Shown one piece after another: positions 14,196 through 22,614 of a stretch of DNA of 64,000 nucleotides; within the stretch, counting starts at the first letter, position 1; each line of letters begins with the position of its first letter. Source of the DNA: Enterococcus_D sp050529585 (GTDB lineage: Bacteria; Bacillota; Bacilli; Lactobacillales; Enterococcaceae); assembly GCF_050529585.1 (NCBI RefSeq), contig NZ_CP172882.1:1550001-1614000 (forward strand), given 5' to 3'. The notes beneath the pieces were generated by a model. That model searched no databases and had not been told where the DNA came from. It was given only the letters and a program-made list of their open reading frames with translations. The position numbers and the translations under genes were made by a program.

Positions 14196-16469
14196 TTATA
14201 AATACCTTACTAAAAGTTGCAGCAATTGCTGCGGGAATTCTTGCAACTGGGACAAATCAATAAACCGTTCTGGACCGTAAATTGATTTGATGACTTCTTT
14301 ATCTTGCCCAATGGCTGCTGCTAAAAATAGTACACCTTGGCGTTCGTAATCAGCTATGACCGTCTGAATGTCGGTTTTGGCCTTCTCTCCGGTATAATCA
14401 GGCAGTGCTTTGGGTTGCCCATCACTGATATTCAAGAGGAGTTTGGTTGTCGCGCTTTGTTGACTGACACGGTCTGCCAATACCCTTAACGCTGCCCCAT
14501 CACGGTTGTTTTGCCGCGGTTTCATAGTCATTAATTTTTCTTGAACAAAATCAAAACCCTCGTCGAATTCTTTATAGGCAAACAAAGAGGTTTTTTCTCG
14601 TGGGGAAGCATCCGCTGTATCACCATAGATCATCAATGGGATATTGACTTGTTCGGCAAAAGCGGTCAATGCTAAGACTGCTTGTTGCGCATACTTGATT
14701 CGCTCTTCTCTGATCATTGAACCCGATTCATCGATACGTACCGCTACGGCCAATGATGGCGTTTCATTCGGCGGGTTCTTTTTGTCAAAGGTCCGCAGGT
14801 CTTGGTACACGATTTTGCTTGCATCAAATCGTGTACCAGTATATTGTCCTTTGCTATAATCAGCGCCACGTTCGTTCTCAAGCAATTCTTGTGTTTGTTT
14901 GACTAAAGCGTCAATCATGGAGTGTAATGGTTTGAGTAAATCCTGTGCAGGTTTGCGCAGGTTTAAATCAACAGCTGGTCGATGAACGATCAACCCCTCT
15001 TTCGCATGGATCGATTCTTTTAAAGCGTCGCGGGCAGTTTTAGAGGCCTTGGCTTTTTTTTCTTTGTTGGTCGCCTCAAATTCTGTAAGCGTCAATGTGT
15101 GATCTGTGAGGTCATTGGCTTCTGATTCACTACCAGAGGCAGCCTGCCCTTCCTGACTTGTATTATCAACATTCTCGAACAATGCTGCCGCTTCTGATGA
15201 TTCGACAGTTTCTTCTTGCTCTTTTTGATCTGACGGATCCGCTGTTGGTACTTCATTTTCTGCGGCATCTTGTGCTTGCTCTTCGGTCGTAGCTGCTGTC
15301 AGATGCACTTGCCCTTCATCAGTGATTCCTCGTTCGTTTGCTTCCTCAGCTGAAATTTGACGGGCAGCGGCCTTTTTGAAATCTTGCAGTGGTTGACCAT
15401 GAAACAGCAAACGCAATTGGGACAAAAGCCCAGACGTATCAAGAGCCGTTTGCAAGAGCTGCAATTCATTGGTGTCCGTTGTCACTTTATACAATACTTT
15501 TTGATGGATCGATTGCAAGGGATTTTGTCCTTGTTTGACTGCATTTAACCAATAAAAGTAAGACCGCATACCAGCTGCGCCTTTAATCGCATTTGCTTTG
15601 GCAGATATGTCCAATAGCCGAATGATTTCGGCCATTTTTTCAGCAACTGCTTGATTTTGATAACCCGTTTTGGCGATACCACGCGCAACCATGACAGCCA
15701 AAGGCGGTAGATCCATCTTTTCCGCATGTTGCATACGATCTCGCAGTGACTCATTCAATGGGCGATTGCCTTGATAATTGCGATTGGTGGTAATGACCAC
15801 TACACAATCCGGATGTCGTTGAACAAAACCTGTAGGGATGTTGAGCATGCCATTTTGCTCTAAAGCTGAATTCAAGGCAACCAATACAGATGCATCTCGG
15901 ATCACTGTTGGTTCTTGAATTTCTAAAAGATAGCCTTTTTCCATGGCGCGAACAATCTCTGAAGGATAATATTTGTACCGAATCACAGGGTTTTCTTCTG
16001 CCTCTTCAATCCGTTGGATCAATTCAGCAAATTTGGCTTTGGCACGCTCCGGTGTAAGGGAAAAGTGCCCTTCAATCAACTGCAATACATCACTGAAGCA
16101 GTCACTTTGATAAATGGCATCCAAAAGATCCTTATCTTCTTCTTGATCCGTGTCGATCACTGGCAGCAAAGCACCAAAAATATCTGATTTATCCATATCT
16201 GCAAAACAAGTGATTTTTGTATAAGGTAATTGCAAATCGGCAGATAATGCTTTTGCTAGCTGTGTTTTTCCCGAACCGGCATCCCCTTCCAGCAAGATAT
16301 TGAATAGTTTTAATTCAGGATCATTCCAGTTTTCGGCAATTTCCGATGCGATCCGCAGCTCTTCTTCACTGGTTTGATGGCTGGCTGGTTTTTGCCAAAT
16401 CATCATTCCTTCTAACTTACTAAAGGTACGTCCTGTTGTCACTGCATATGGAGAGATGAAATGGTCCAT
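14196..16469 (-). CDS. AAA+ (MoxR-like) ATPase fused to a VWA domain
   Basis: The 757-aa protein has two functional ends. Residues about 30-350 form an AAA+ ATPase with Walker A GDAGSGKTQLAK (about residues 62-73), sensor-1-like VVVITTNRNYQG and an arginine-rich ESLRDRMQHAE. A long, very acidic, low-complexity linker (about 385-470, rich in E, D, A, Q) leads to a helical part and a C-terminal von Willebrand A domain (about 570-757). Its MIDAS motif is DESGS, followed by a Thr/Asp-containing NISDGQPKAL. AAA-VWA pairs act as chaperone-like remodelling or conflict systems; fusion in one chain is less common. RBS AAAGGAG precedes the ATG. A 156-aa partner gene lies 18 bases upstream. Target unknown. 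Confidence 0.75.
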   Translation of the reverse strand: MDHFISPYAVTTGRTFSKLEGMMIWQKPASHQTSEEELRIASEIAENWNDPELKLFNILLEGDAGSGKTQLAKALSADLQLPYTKITCFADMDKSDIFGALLPVIDTDQEEDKDLLDAIYQSDCFSDVLQLIEGHFSLTPERAKAKFAELIQRIEEAEENPVIRYKYYPSEIVRAMEKGYLLEIQEPTVIRDASVLVALNSALEQNGMLNIPTGFVQRHPDCVVVITTNRNYQGNRPLNESLRDRMQHAEKMDLPPLAVMVARGIAKTGYQNQAVAEKMAEIIRLLDISAKANAIKGAAGMRSYFYWLNAVKQGQNPLQSIHQKVLYKVTTDTNELQLLQTALDTSGLLSQLRLLFHGQPLQDFKKAAARQISAEEANERGITDEGQVHLTAATTEEQAQDAAENEVPTADPSDQKEQEETVESSEAAALFENVDNTSQEGQAASGSESEANDLTDHTLTLTEFEATNKEKKAKASKTARDALKESIHAKEGLIVHRPAVDLNLRKPAQDLLKPLHSMIDALVKQTQELLENERGADYSKGQYTGTRFDASKIVYQDLRTFDKKNPPNETPSLAVAVRIDESGSMIREERIKYAQQAVLALTAFAEQVNIPLMIYGDTADASPREKTSLFAYKEFDEGFDFVQEKLMTMKPRQNNRDGAALRVLADRVSQQSATTKLLLNISDGQPKALPDYTGEKAKTDIQTVIADYERQGVLFLAAAIGQDKEVIKSIYGPERFIDLSQLQEFPQQLLQLLVRYL

Positions 16470-16487
16470 ATTTATCCGCTCCTTTTC

Positions 16488-16958
16488 TTAGTAGCCTAAA
16501 TCTTCAAGTAATCGTTTGAGAATTTTAAACCGTTCGCCGATCAATTCACCATTTTTTTGCAAAGTATCGTAGAACGTCAAAATATCCTCATCGATATTGG
16601 GATTATCTGTGTCGACTTCAACGGTCATTCGATTGCCTTGCAAGCCAATGATATCCACCAACGGGTTTTCTGGATCATAAAATTTCTCGTGACGATAGGC
16701 CTCTTGAAAATACAGACTAGATTGTGCTGTCAAAATAGCCATATCCAAGATTCGTGTCAACGGCAGTTCTTCCGAGGATAAGGAAGAATCACTATTTTCG
16801 TGCCAGATTTTTCCCATGATATCATTGGGATCCTTGGCAGGATCTAGGCCTAAAGAAAGTGCTTTTGCATCTGTCTGCAACGCATTGCGGCCATCGATTT
16901 GGTCATATTTTTCAACTTTGATCACTGATTGATGTTGATGATCTTCGGGTAATTTCAC
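16488..16958 (-). CDS. Small acidic protein of unknown function, partner of the AAA/VWA protein
   Basis: The 156-aa soluble, acidic protein is not recognised. I chose GTG 16958 because AAGGAG lies seven bases upstream; the longer in-frame reading lies within the promoter region. Features are a basic/polar N-terminus, a helical middle (LTRILDMAILTAQSSLYFQEAYR), a strand segment NRMTVEVDTDN and a C-terminal helix ending in LLEDLGY. It has its own good promoter and is followed after 18 bases by the AAA/VWA gene. It is probably a substrate, adaptor or inhibitor of that ATPase (inference). Confidence 0.6.
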   Translation of the reverse strand: MKLPEDHQHQSVIKVEKYDQIDGRNALQTDAKALSLGLDPAKDPNDIMGKIWHENSDSSLSSEELPLTRILDMAILTAQSSLYFQEAYRHEKFYDPENPLVDIIGLQGNRMTVEVDTDNPNIDEDILTFYDTLQKNGELIGERFKILKRLLEDLGY

Positions 16959-16998
16959 ATGAACACTCCTTACACTAAATACATTTGATGATATCCTT

Positions 16999-17027
16999 AG
17001 TATAGATATCCATCTACCGATACTCAA
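16999..17027 (-). promoter_or_regulatory. Promoter of the AAA/VWA operon
   Basis: On the minus strand TTGAGT (17027-17022), 17 bases, TATACT (17004-16999). Spacing is ideal, and the start codon is about 40 bases downstream of the -10. No LexA box is present here, unlike the neighbouring operons. Confidence 0.7.
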
Positions 17028-17074
17028 GCAATATACTTTTTGGGTTTAAACCGCATTACTGGCGGTTATCAGAG

Positions 17075-17110
17075 AAAAAGCGCCAATTAGGGACAAGTCC
17101 TAACTGACGC
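17075..17110 (-). terminator. Terminator after the DegV gene
   Basis: Imperfect stem GCGCCAATTAGG / CCTAACTGACGC (two mismatches). It is followed on the minus strand by TTTTTCTCTG. It ends the leftward transcript from degV. Confidence 0.6.
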
Positions 17111-17171
17111 AATGTTCAAAGTACAAATTGATAAAAATAATGCCACGTGTATAAATAAAAGTTCAGACTAG

Positions 17172-18020
17172 TTATTGGGCAGAAATGGCAATACCGATGG
17201 CTTTTTCTCCCAAATGTGTGCCGATAACTGGGCCAAAATGACCAATTTCAATTTCAGCAGTTGGATATTTAAGCTGCAGCTTTGCTTTTTCTTCTTGTGC
17301 AACAGCCAAATTATTGGCATGAATCACATAAAATTTCACTGGATAAGCAATATCCGCTTCCCGATGACCAATAATGTCTTCGGCACGATTAAAGGCTTTT
17401 TTGCTAGAACGGACTTTTTCATGAAGGACGATTTTTCCTTCGTCAAAAGTTAGAATCGGCTTGATTTTCAATAAACCACCAATCAATGCGGCACCGTTCG
17501 TCAAGCGGCCGCCGCGAACGAGATTGTTCAAATCATCAACGATCAAGTAGGCGTAGGTATTTTCTCGGATGATATCTAGATGTGCCAATATATCAGCGAG
17601 TGAGCGATCTTGTTGTGAAAGATCTAAGGCGGCTTCTACCATGTGTCCCATTGGCATACTAGTGATTTTTGAATCATACGGAATGATTTCAATCCCTTCG
17701 ATTTCATCCTTGATGCCATACAATGTATTGATAAATCCAGAAATACCACTTGATAAGTGAATGCTGATGATTGTATCGTAACCACGATCACGCAGCGATG
17801 TATACAGTGACATAACCTCACCCAAAACGGGCTGAGAAGTTGTTGGGAATTCTTTGCTGTTTTTCAAAAGTGCGTAATATTCATCCGCTTCAATGTCGAT
17901 ACCTTCATTATAGATTTTTCCATCTAAGATAACAGGGATCGGGATGACAAACAAATCTTCATGATTCTTGATCCGTTCCGGCAGATAAGCGGTACTGTCA
18001 GTAACAACGGCTAATTTCAT
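17172..18020 (-). CDS. DegV family fatty-acid-binding protein
   Basis: The 282-aa protein has the two-domain DegV fold. The N-terminal signature is MKLAVVTDSTAYLP, with PVILDGKIYNEG, the fatty-acid-head-binding segment TTSQP, ISIHLSSGISG, and the second-domain GGRLTNGAALIGGLLKIKPIL. Family members present fatty acids to the FakA kinase for phospholipid synthesis. Whether this copy does so is not shown, since no fakA is nearby. Start ATG 18020 has GAGGAAAAAG upstream. Transcribed alone, with a terminator at about 17075-17110. Confidence 0.88.
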   Translation of the reverse strand: MKLAVVTDSTAYLPERIKNHEDLFVIPIPVILDGKIYNEGIDIEADEYYALLKNSKEFPTTSQPVLGEVMSLYTSLRDRGYDTIISIHLSSGISGFINTLYGIKDEIEGIEIIPYDSKITSMPMGHMVEAALDLSQQDRSLADILAHLDIIRENTYAYLIVDDLNNLVRGGRLTNGAALIGGLLKIKPILTFDEGKIVLHEKVRSSKKAFNRAEDIIGHREADIAYPVKFYVIHANNLAVAQEEKAKLQLKYPTAEIEIGHFGPVIGTHLGEKAIGIAISAQ

Positions 18021-18111
18021 TCTTTTTCCTCGTTTCAACATATTTCAAACGTCATTAATAATATAGCACAATTTTGCAGGCTTTCAAATGATTTTCAAAA
18101 ACATTTGCTAT

Positions 18112-19377
18112 TTACTTCTGGTTGAAGAAATCGGTGATCGCTTGCTGATTCGTTTGTAAATCAACCACCAAAACGCTGCCTGCTGTTGCCGAATTCCCAT
18201 ACTGCCATGAATCATCCACGGGTACGGTCAATCGATCGATTCCACCTGCACCTCTAGCAATCGAGAATGTATTTTTCAGTAGGAATGTAACTGGCAAGTT
18301 CGTCGACGCATACCCCAGCACTTTACCCGCAGCATAGGGGAGCTTCAAGATGGAGACAGGATTTTTCATTTCACTGAATATCGCATCGATCACTTGTTGT
18401 TGCCGACGGACGCGCCCAAAATCACCTTCTTCATCCATTCGAAAGCGGGCATATTGCAACAATTCAAGTCCATTCATATCTTGCTGTCCTTTTTTGATCG
18501 CAACTTCTAAGTTTTTGCTCATATCTTTTTCGGCATTGATCGAGACCCCTGTCGGAAACAAAGTGTCAATAACCTTCTCAAACGACTGGAAATCAACTTT
18601 CGTGTAGTATTTGGTATTGATACCAAAGTTTTCAGCTAATGTTTGTCTAACTAGATCTGCACCACCAAATGCATAAGCAGCATTGATTTTGTTTTCCCCA
18701 TAGCCCGGGATCGTTACCAGAGTATCCCTCATGAATGAGACCAGTTTGGGTTTGCCACTAGGACCATCCAACTGCAAGACCATGATCGTATCCGCTCGAC
18801 CTGTCTCTCCTTCACGGCTATCACTGCCGATAAGCAAAATATTGTTGCTGCCATCAGCAGAAGTCACCCCATTGAATGTCTCTGTGTCATCTTTTGGGAT
18901 TGAAGAATCACTTCTTGCAACTTGTTGTCCTACAATAAAGGCACCAATCGAATAAATCAGAATAAAAAGCAATACCCGAAACACAATCCTTAAAATCGGA
19001 TGTCTTCTTTTCTTTTTCGATTTTTGCTGTTTGACTTTTTGCTTCGGTTTTTGTTTCACATTTTGCTCTTTTGTATAACTGTTGGTTTTCTGATGCGCTG
19101 AATGCGGCCGGTAGTTGTCCTTTCCTTTCGTATCTCCACCATGAGTGCGGGATGGCTTGATATTGAAAGAATGACCAGTTGTCCGCCGACTGCCGGCAGA
19201 TTGATCAGGCTGTGATCCCTCTATTGATTCCTGTATTGATTCCTCTCTTGATTGCACTTCGGAAGAGTCCACAGCTTTTTGCCGAGTTCTCCTGGCAAAA
19301 ATACTTTCTTTTGTCGATTGCTGTTCTTCTTGTGCAAGTTTCTTATGTAGTTGTTTATTTCGTTCCATCCGACTCAT
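18112..19377 (-). CDS. LCP (LytR-CpsA-Psr) family cell-wall glycopolymer transferase
   Basis: Membrane-anchored enzyme that attaches wall teichoic acid or polysaccharide to peptidoglycan outside the cell. The 421-aa protein has a long, charged cytoplasmic N-terminus (about residues 1-125, rich in Lys, Gln, Ser), one membrane helix (about 127-150), and an extracellular LCP domain. The domain contains NILLIGSDSREGETGRADTI, SFMRDTLVTIPGYGENKINAAYAFGG with its catalytic Arg/Asp pattern, and LLQYARFRMDEEGDFGRVRRQQ. The N-terminal extension is longer than usual. Enterococci carry psr at this place, downstream of pheA. RBS GGAGG nine bases before ATG 19377. Confidence 0.9.
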   Translation of the reverse strand: MSRMERNKQLHKKLAQEEQQSTKESIFARRTRQKAVDSSEVQSREESIQESIEGSQPDQSAGSRRTTGHSFNIKPSRTHGGDTKGKDNYRPHSAHQKTNSYTKEQNVKQKPKQKVKQQKSKKKRRHPILRIVFRVLLFILIYSIGAFIVGQQVARSDSSIPKDDTETFNGVTSADGSNNILLIGSDSREGETGRADTIMVLQLDGPSGKPKLVSFMRDTLVTIPGYGENKINAAYAFGGADLVRQTLAENFGINTKYYTKVDFQSFEKVIDTLFPTGVSINAEKDMSKNLEVAIKKGQQDMNGLELLQYARFRMDEEGDFGRVRRQQQVIDAIFSEMKNPVSILKLPYAAGKVLGYASTNLPVTFLLKNTFSIARGAGGIDRLTVPVDDSWQYGNSATAGSVLVVDLQTNQQAITDFFNQK

Positions 19378-19390
19378 TGCGGTTTTCCTC

Positions 19391-19445
19391 CAATAAAATA
19401 GCTTTCTGTCTATAAGGATACCTTACCCATTACAGAAAGAAAGCT
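19391..19445 (-). terminator. Probable terminator after the aromatic operon
   Basis: On the minus strand AGCTTTCTTTCTGT pairs with ACAGAAAGCT, followed by ATTTTATT. It lies between the last gene of the aro operon (the GNAT) and the LCP gene. The stem has an internal bulge, so confidence is moderate. Confidence 0.5.
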
Positions 19446-19487
19446 GTTTTTTTAAAATTTAATCTTTTTCTAGGAAAAATAGCAGCG

Positions 19488-19946
19488 TTATAGTCCTTTA
19501 AATGCACATTGTCGAAAAATCTGATAACCGGCGTCCTCATAAAAAGATTGCACTTGATTGGCAGACCAGAAATTCAACGAAATCCCTTTGTAGCCTTTTT
19601 CTTTGGCAAGATGTTCGGCTGCATGCAGCATGAAGCGACCGACACCTAATTTTTGCGCATCGGGCAAAACAGCTATCGCTGCACATTCCATGAAGTGGCG
19701 TTCATACATGATGGCGTTCTCATCGCGATGGCTATCTTCCAAATGAACAAATCCGCAAGGGGATGCATCAAGATACGCCACATAAAAAAAGTGGGCAGTC
19801 GATGCCACTTGTTGTTTGATCATGCACGTCATCACTGCATGATCAAAGGGCTTAAACAACTCAGGATACCATTGATGATGCGCTTCTTGCACATCCCGAT
19901 GAAAAGAGGCCAACAAAGCAGCATCATCACAAGGTTTGATTGTCAT
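19488..19946 (-). CDS. GNAT family N-acetyltransferase
   Basis: The 152-aa acetyl-CoA-dependent transferase has the GNAT order: beta4 AAIAVLPDAQKLGVGRFMLHAAE with the acetyl-CoA pyrophosphate loop (QKLGVG), then ISLNFWSANQVQSFYEDAGYQ. The acceptor cannot be named from sequence. Start ATG 19946 has AAAGGTG nine bases upstream; GTG 19958 is a poorer alternative. It overlaps the 3' end of pheA by 20 bases and so is the last gene of the aromatic operon. Confidence 0.85.
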   Translation of the reverse strand: MTIKPCDDAALLASFHRDVQEAHHQWYPELFKPFDHAVMTCMIKQQVASTAHFFYVAYLDASPCGFVHLEDSHRDENAIMYERHFMECAAIAVLPDAQKLGVGRFMLHAAEHLAKEKGYKGISLNFWSANQVQSFYEDAGYQIFRQCAFKGL

Positions 19947-20811
19947 TTGTCTTTTCACCTTTGCTCATCCTCTTTTCTGTAATAGGATACACACCAAGTA
20001 AGTGGACAGTGCCGCCTAAAAGTTGAATTTCTTCAAATGCATTCGCAATCAGTTGAATCGGTTTGTCTACAACAAGATCGATCACGAAAAAGTATTCACC
20101 AAGGGTCGTTTTCGAAGGGCGCGATTCAATCTTGCTTAAATCAATATCACGCCAGCCAAAGGCAGCCAAAATTTTGTGCAAACTACCTGGTTGATTGGCA
20201 GGCAACGTCACAAAAATCGTGGCTTTATCCGCCTGATCAGACAAGTGCTGCAAGGTTGCTGGTACATGCTGCATGACCCAAAATCGAGTCTGATTGAAAG
20301 ATACATCTTGGATATTTTCTGCTTCGACCCGCAATTGATAGGCAGTGGCGGCTTCCTTAGATGCAATCGCTGCTACGGCTTCTTCGGGATGATTTTTGAC
20401 ATATAATGCAGCCGTCGTTGTAGAAGCAACTGCTTCAATCACAGCATCTTGATAATAGCGATTTAAATAATTTGTACATTGTGCCAATGCTTGCGGATGA
20501 GAAATGATGCGCTTGATCGGTTGACGTGACATATCTTTGCGATCAGCTACCACCAATTGATGATTGATAGGCAAAATGATTTCTTTTTCGATCGAAAGCT
20601 GTTGTTCTCGGAATAAAGTATCGATCGTTGCGTGAACAGATCCTTCCAGAGAATTCTCATTGGGCACAACACAGCGGTCAATAACGCCATTCACCAACGC
20701 TTGGATGCATAAAGGGATCGAGGGATAAGGAACCAATGTTTCATGCGCAAATGCTTCTCTGGCTGCCAAATACGTAAAAGAGTTCTCTGGTCCTAAATAG
20801 CCAATTTGCAT
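19927..20811 (-). CDS. pheA: Prephenate dehydratase
   Basis: Converts prephenate to phenylpyruvate in phenylalanine synthesis. This is the 294-aa monofunctional type, without a chorismate mutase domain. The catalytic domain begins MQIGYLGPENSFTYLAA, has VPNENSLEGSV, and contains the conserved Thr-Arg-Phe in NQTRFWVM. The C-terminal ACT domain has PGSLHKILAAFGWRDIDLSKIESRP, the site for Phe feedback inhibition. I chose ATG 20811, which has AGGTG upstream. It starts 2 bases after the aroK stop. Confidence 0.95.
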   Translation of the reverse strand: MQIGYLGPENSFTYLAAREAFAHETLVPYPSIPLCIQALVNGVIDRCVVPNENSLEGSVHATIDTLFREQQLSIEKEIILPINHQLVVADRKDMSRQPIKRIISHPQALAQCTNYLNRYYQDAVIEAVASTTTAALYVKNHPEEAVAAIASKEAATAYQLRVEAENIQDVSFNQTRFWVMQHVPATLQHLSDQADKATIFVTLPANQPGSLHKILAAFGWRDIDLSKIESRPSKTTLGEYFFVIDLVVDKPIQLIANAFEEIQLLGGTVHLLGVYPITEKRMSKGEKTNDNQTL

Positions 20812-20812
20812 A

Positions 20813-21319
20813 CTATTCACCTACTTTAGCTAAGATTTCGGTCACGATCTCATGGGGGGCTTTCCCTGTAGTTTCCACCACCAATGAGGCACTTTCTTCA
20901 TAAAATGGAATTCGAGGTTGATAAACAGCCAAAATTTCAGTAGGGGTTTTCGATAAAACCAATGGCCGTACATTTTTGGTATCAGCCTGTAACCGATTGA
21001 TCAATTCTGCCGGATCGGTTTTTAAATAAATTACCCGAGGCATTTTTTTTAAAAGTTGCCGATTTTCTTCTTTTAGTACGATACCACCCCCAGTAGAAAT
21101 GATTTCTGGGCGCGTCAACGTTTGCGCCAATATTCGTGTCTCGATTTCACGAAAGGCTGATTCCCCATGTAAAGCAAAAAAGTCTTGGATACTCATCCCG
21201 ATTTCCGCTGTGATCAAATCATCAAAATCGATTTGCATCATGCCCGTTTCTTTTGCTAAAAGACCGCCAATCGTTGTCTTTCCAGCACCCATGAAGCCAA
21301 TCAAAACAATTCCGTTCAT
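20813..21319 (-). CDS. aroK: Shikimate kinase
   Basis: Phosphorylates shikimate using ATP. The 168-aa P-loop kinase has Walker A GFMGAGKTTIG (about residues 8-18), the shikimate-binding DFDDLI, a central FREIETRIL and the STGGGIVL glycine motif. Length is standard. The ATG overlaps the aroA stop by four bases. The pheA gene follows two bases later. Confidence 0.95.
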   Translation of the reverse strand: MNGIVLIGFMGAGKTTIGGLLAKETGMMQIDFDDLITAEIGMSIQDFFALHGESAFREIETRILAQTLTRPEIISTGGGIVLKEENRQLLKKMPRVIYLKTDPAELINRLQADTKNVRPLVLSKTPTEILAVYQPRIPFYEESASLVVETTGKAPHEIVTEILAKVGE

Positions 21320-22605
21320 TTTGATTCACCACCTTGTGCCAACGTACGTACATCGTCAAAGAAGTGGGGATATGAAACAGCCACTGCTTCTGCGCGATCC
21401 AAAGTGACATCTTCATCCGTCAATAGTGCTGCAATCTGCAGCATCATACCGATACGATGATCTCCGCGGCTCGAGACATGTCCACCATGGAGCTTCGTTG
21501 GCCCATGAATGATCAATCCATCGGCGGTGGGCGTGATACGCGCGCCTATTTTTTGTAATTCCTCTGCTGTCGCATCAATGCGATTGGTTTCTTTGACTTT
21601 TAATTCTTCAGCATCTTTAATGACAGTTGTCCCTTGCGCTTGTGTGGCCAATAGCGCAATGATTGGTAGCTCATCGATCAACCGTGGAATGATATCACCG
21701 GAAATCGTGATCCCCGTTAACTGAGAAGACCGAATATCAATCGTAGCGGATTGATTTTGCACGTCTTGATTGCGCATGTTCATATCCGCCCCCATCTCTG
21801 TCAACACGTCAATGATTCCGGTTCTCGTCGGATTGATGCCGACATTGGTTAATGTGATGTGGCTATCTGGCATGATCGCACCAGCTGTCAAAAAGAAAGC
21901 AGCCGAAGAAATATCACCTGGTACAATGACTTCCTGTCCTTGAAACATTTGCGGTCCCGTCACTGTGATTGTCTTGCCTTCTGTGGTAATCGAACCCCCA
22001 AACTGCCGGATCATGTCCTCTGTATGGTTGCGACTGGCTTCTTTTTCTATAATCGTTGATGTCCCATGCGCTTGCAAGGCTGCAAAAATAATGGCGGATT
22101 TCACTTGCGCGCTAGCCACTGGCATATGATAAGTGATTGGTTTTAAGTCACTATTTCCCGAAATAGTGATCGGCGGAAATTCTGTTTCTTGCGCACCTTC
22201 TAGTTGTGCACCCATCTCACTTAATGGCAGCATGACACGATTCATGGGGCGGCGGTTCAGTGAATCATCGCCATACATGATCGTTTGGAAAGACTGACCA
22301 GCTAGGATCCCCATCATCAAACGAATCGTTGTACCAGAATTGCCGATATCGATCGCTGATTTTGCCGGCTTGAGTCCATTGAAACCTTGCCCTTCGATCG
22401 TGATGGTTTTTCCGTCATCATGAATCGGCACACCTAATTGTTGAAAGGCATGCAAAGTGCTAAAGCAATCCTCTCCTCTTAGAAAGTTGTGCACCGTCGT
22501 GGTTCCTTCGGCTAATGCACCGAACATAATACTGCGGTGAGAAATGGACTTATCAGCGGGTACAGCAATCGACCCATTTAAATGTGTAGCTTTGACTAAT
22601 TTCAT
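21316..22605 (-). CDS. aroA: 3-phosphoshikimate 1-carboxyvinyltransferase (EPSP synthase)
   Basis: Condenses shikimate-3-phosphate with PEP to give EPSP. The 429-aa protein has the two-domain EPSPS fold with VPADKSISHRSIMFGALAEG at the N-terminus, LMMGILAGQ, GDDSLNRRPMNRVM, and KETNRIDATAEELQKIGA near the C-terminus. The N-terminal GNSGTTIRL follows the class II pattern found in Gram-positive bacteria. It starts 9 bases after the tyrA stop. Confidence 0.96.
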   Translation of the reverse strand: MKLVKATHLNGSIAVPADKSISHRSIMFGALAEGTTTVHNFLRGEDCFSTLHAFQQLGVPIHDDGKTITIEGQGFNGLKPAKSAIDIGNSGTTIRLMMGILAGQSFQTIMYGDDSLNRRPMNRVMLPLSEMGAQLEGAQETEFPPITISGNSDLKPITYHMPVASAQVKSAIIFAALQAHGTSTIIEKEASRNHTEDMIRQFGGSITTEGKTITVTGPQMFQGQEVIVPGDISSAAFFLTAGAIMPDSHITLTNVGINPTRTGIIDVLTEMGADMNMRNQDVQNQSATIDIRSSQLTGITISGDIIPRLIDELPIIALLATQAQGTTVIKDAEELKVKETNRIDATAEELQKIGARITPTADGLIIHGPTKLHGGHVSSRGDHRIGMMLQIAALLTDEDVTLDRAEAVAVSYPHFFDDVRTLAQGGESK

Positions 22606-22614
22606 CGTATTCTC

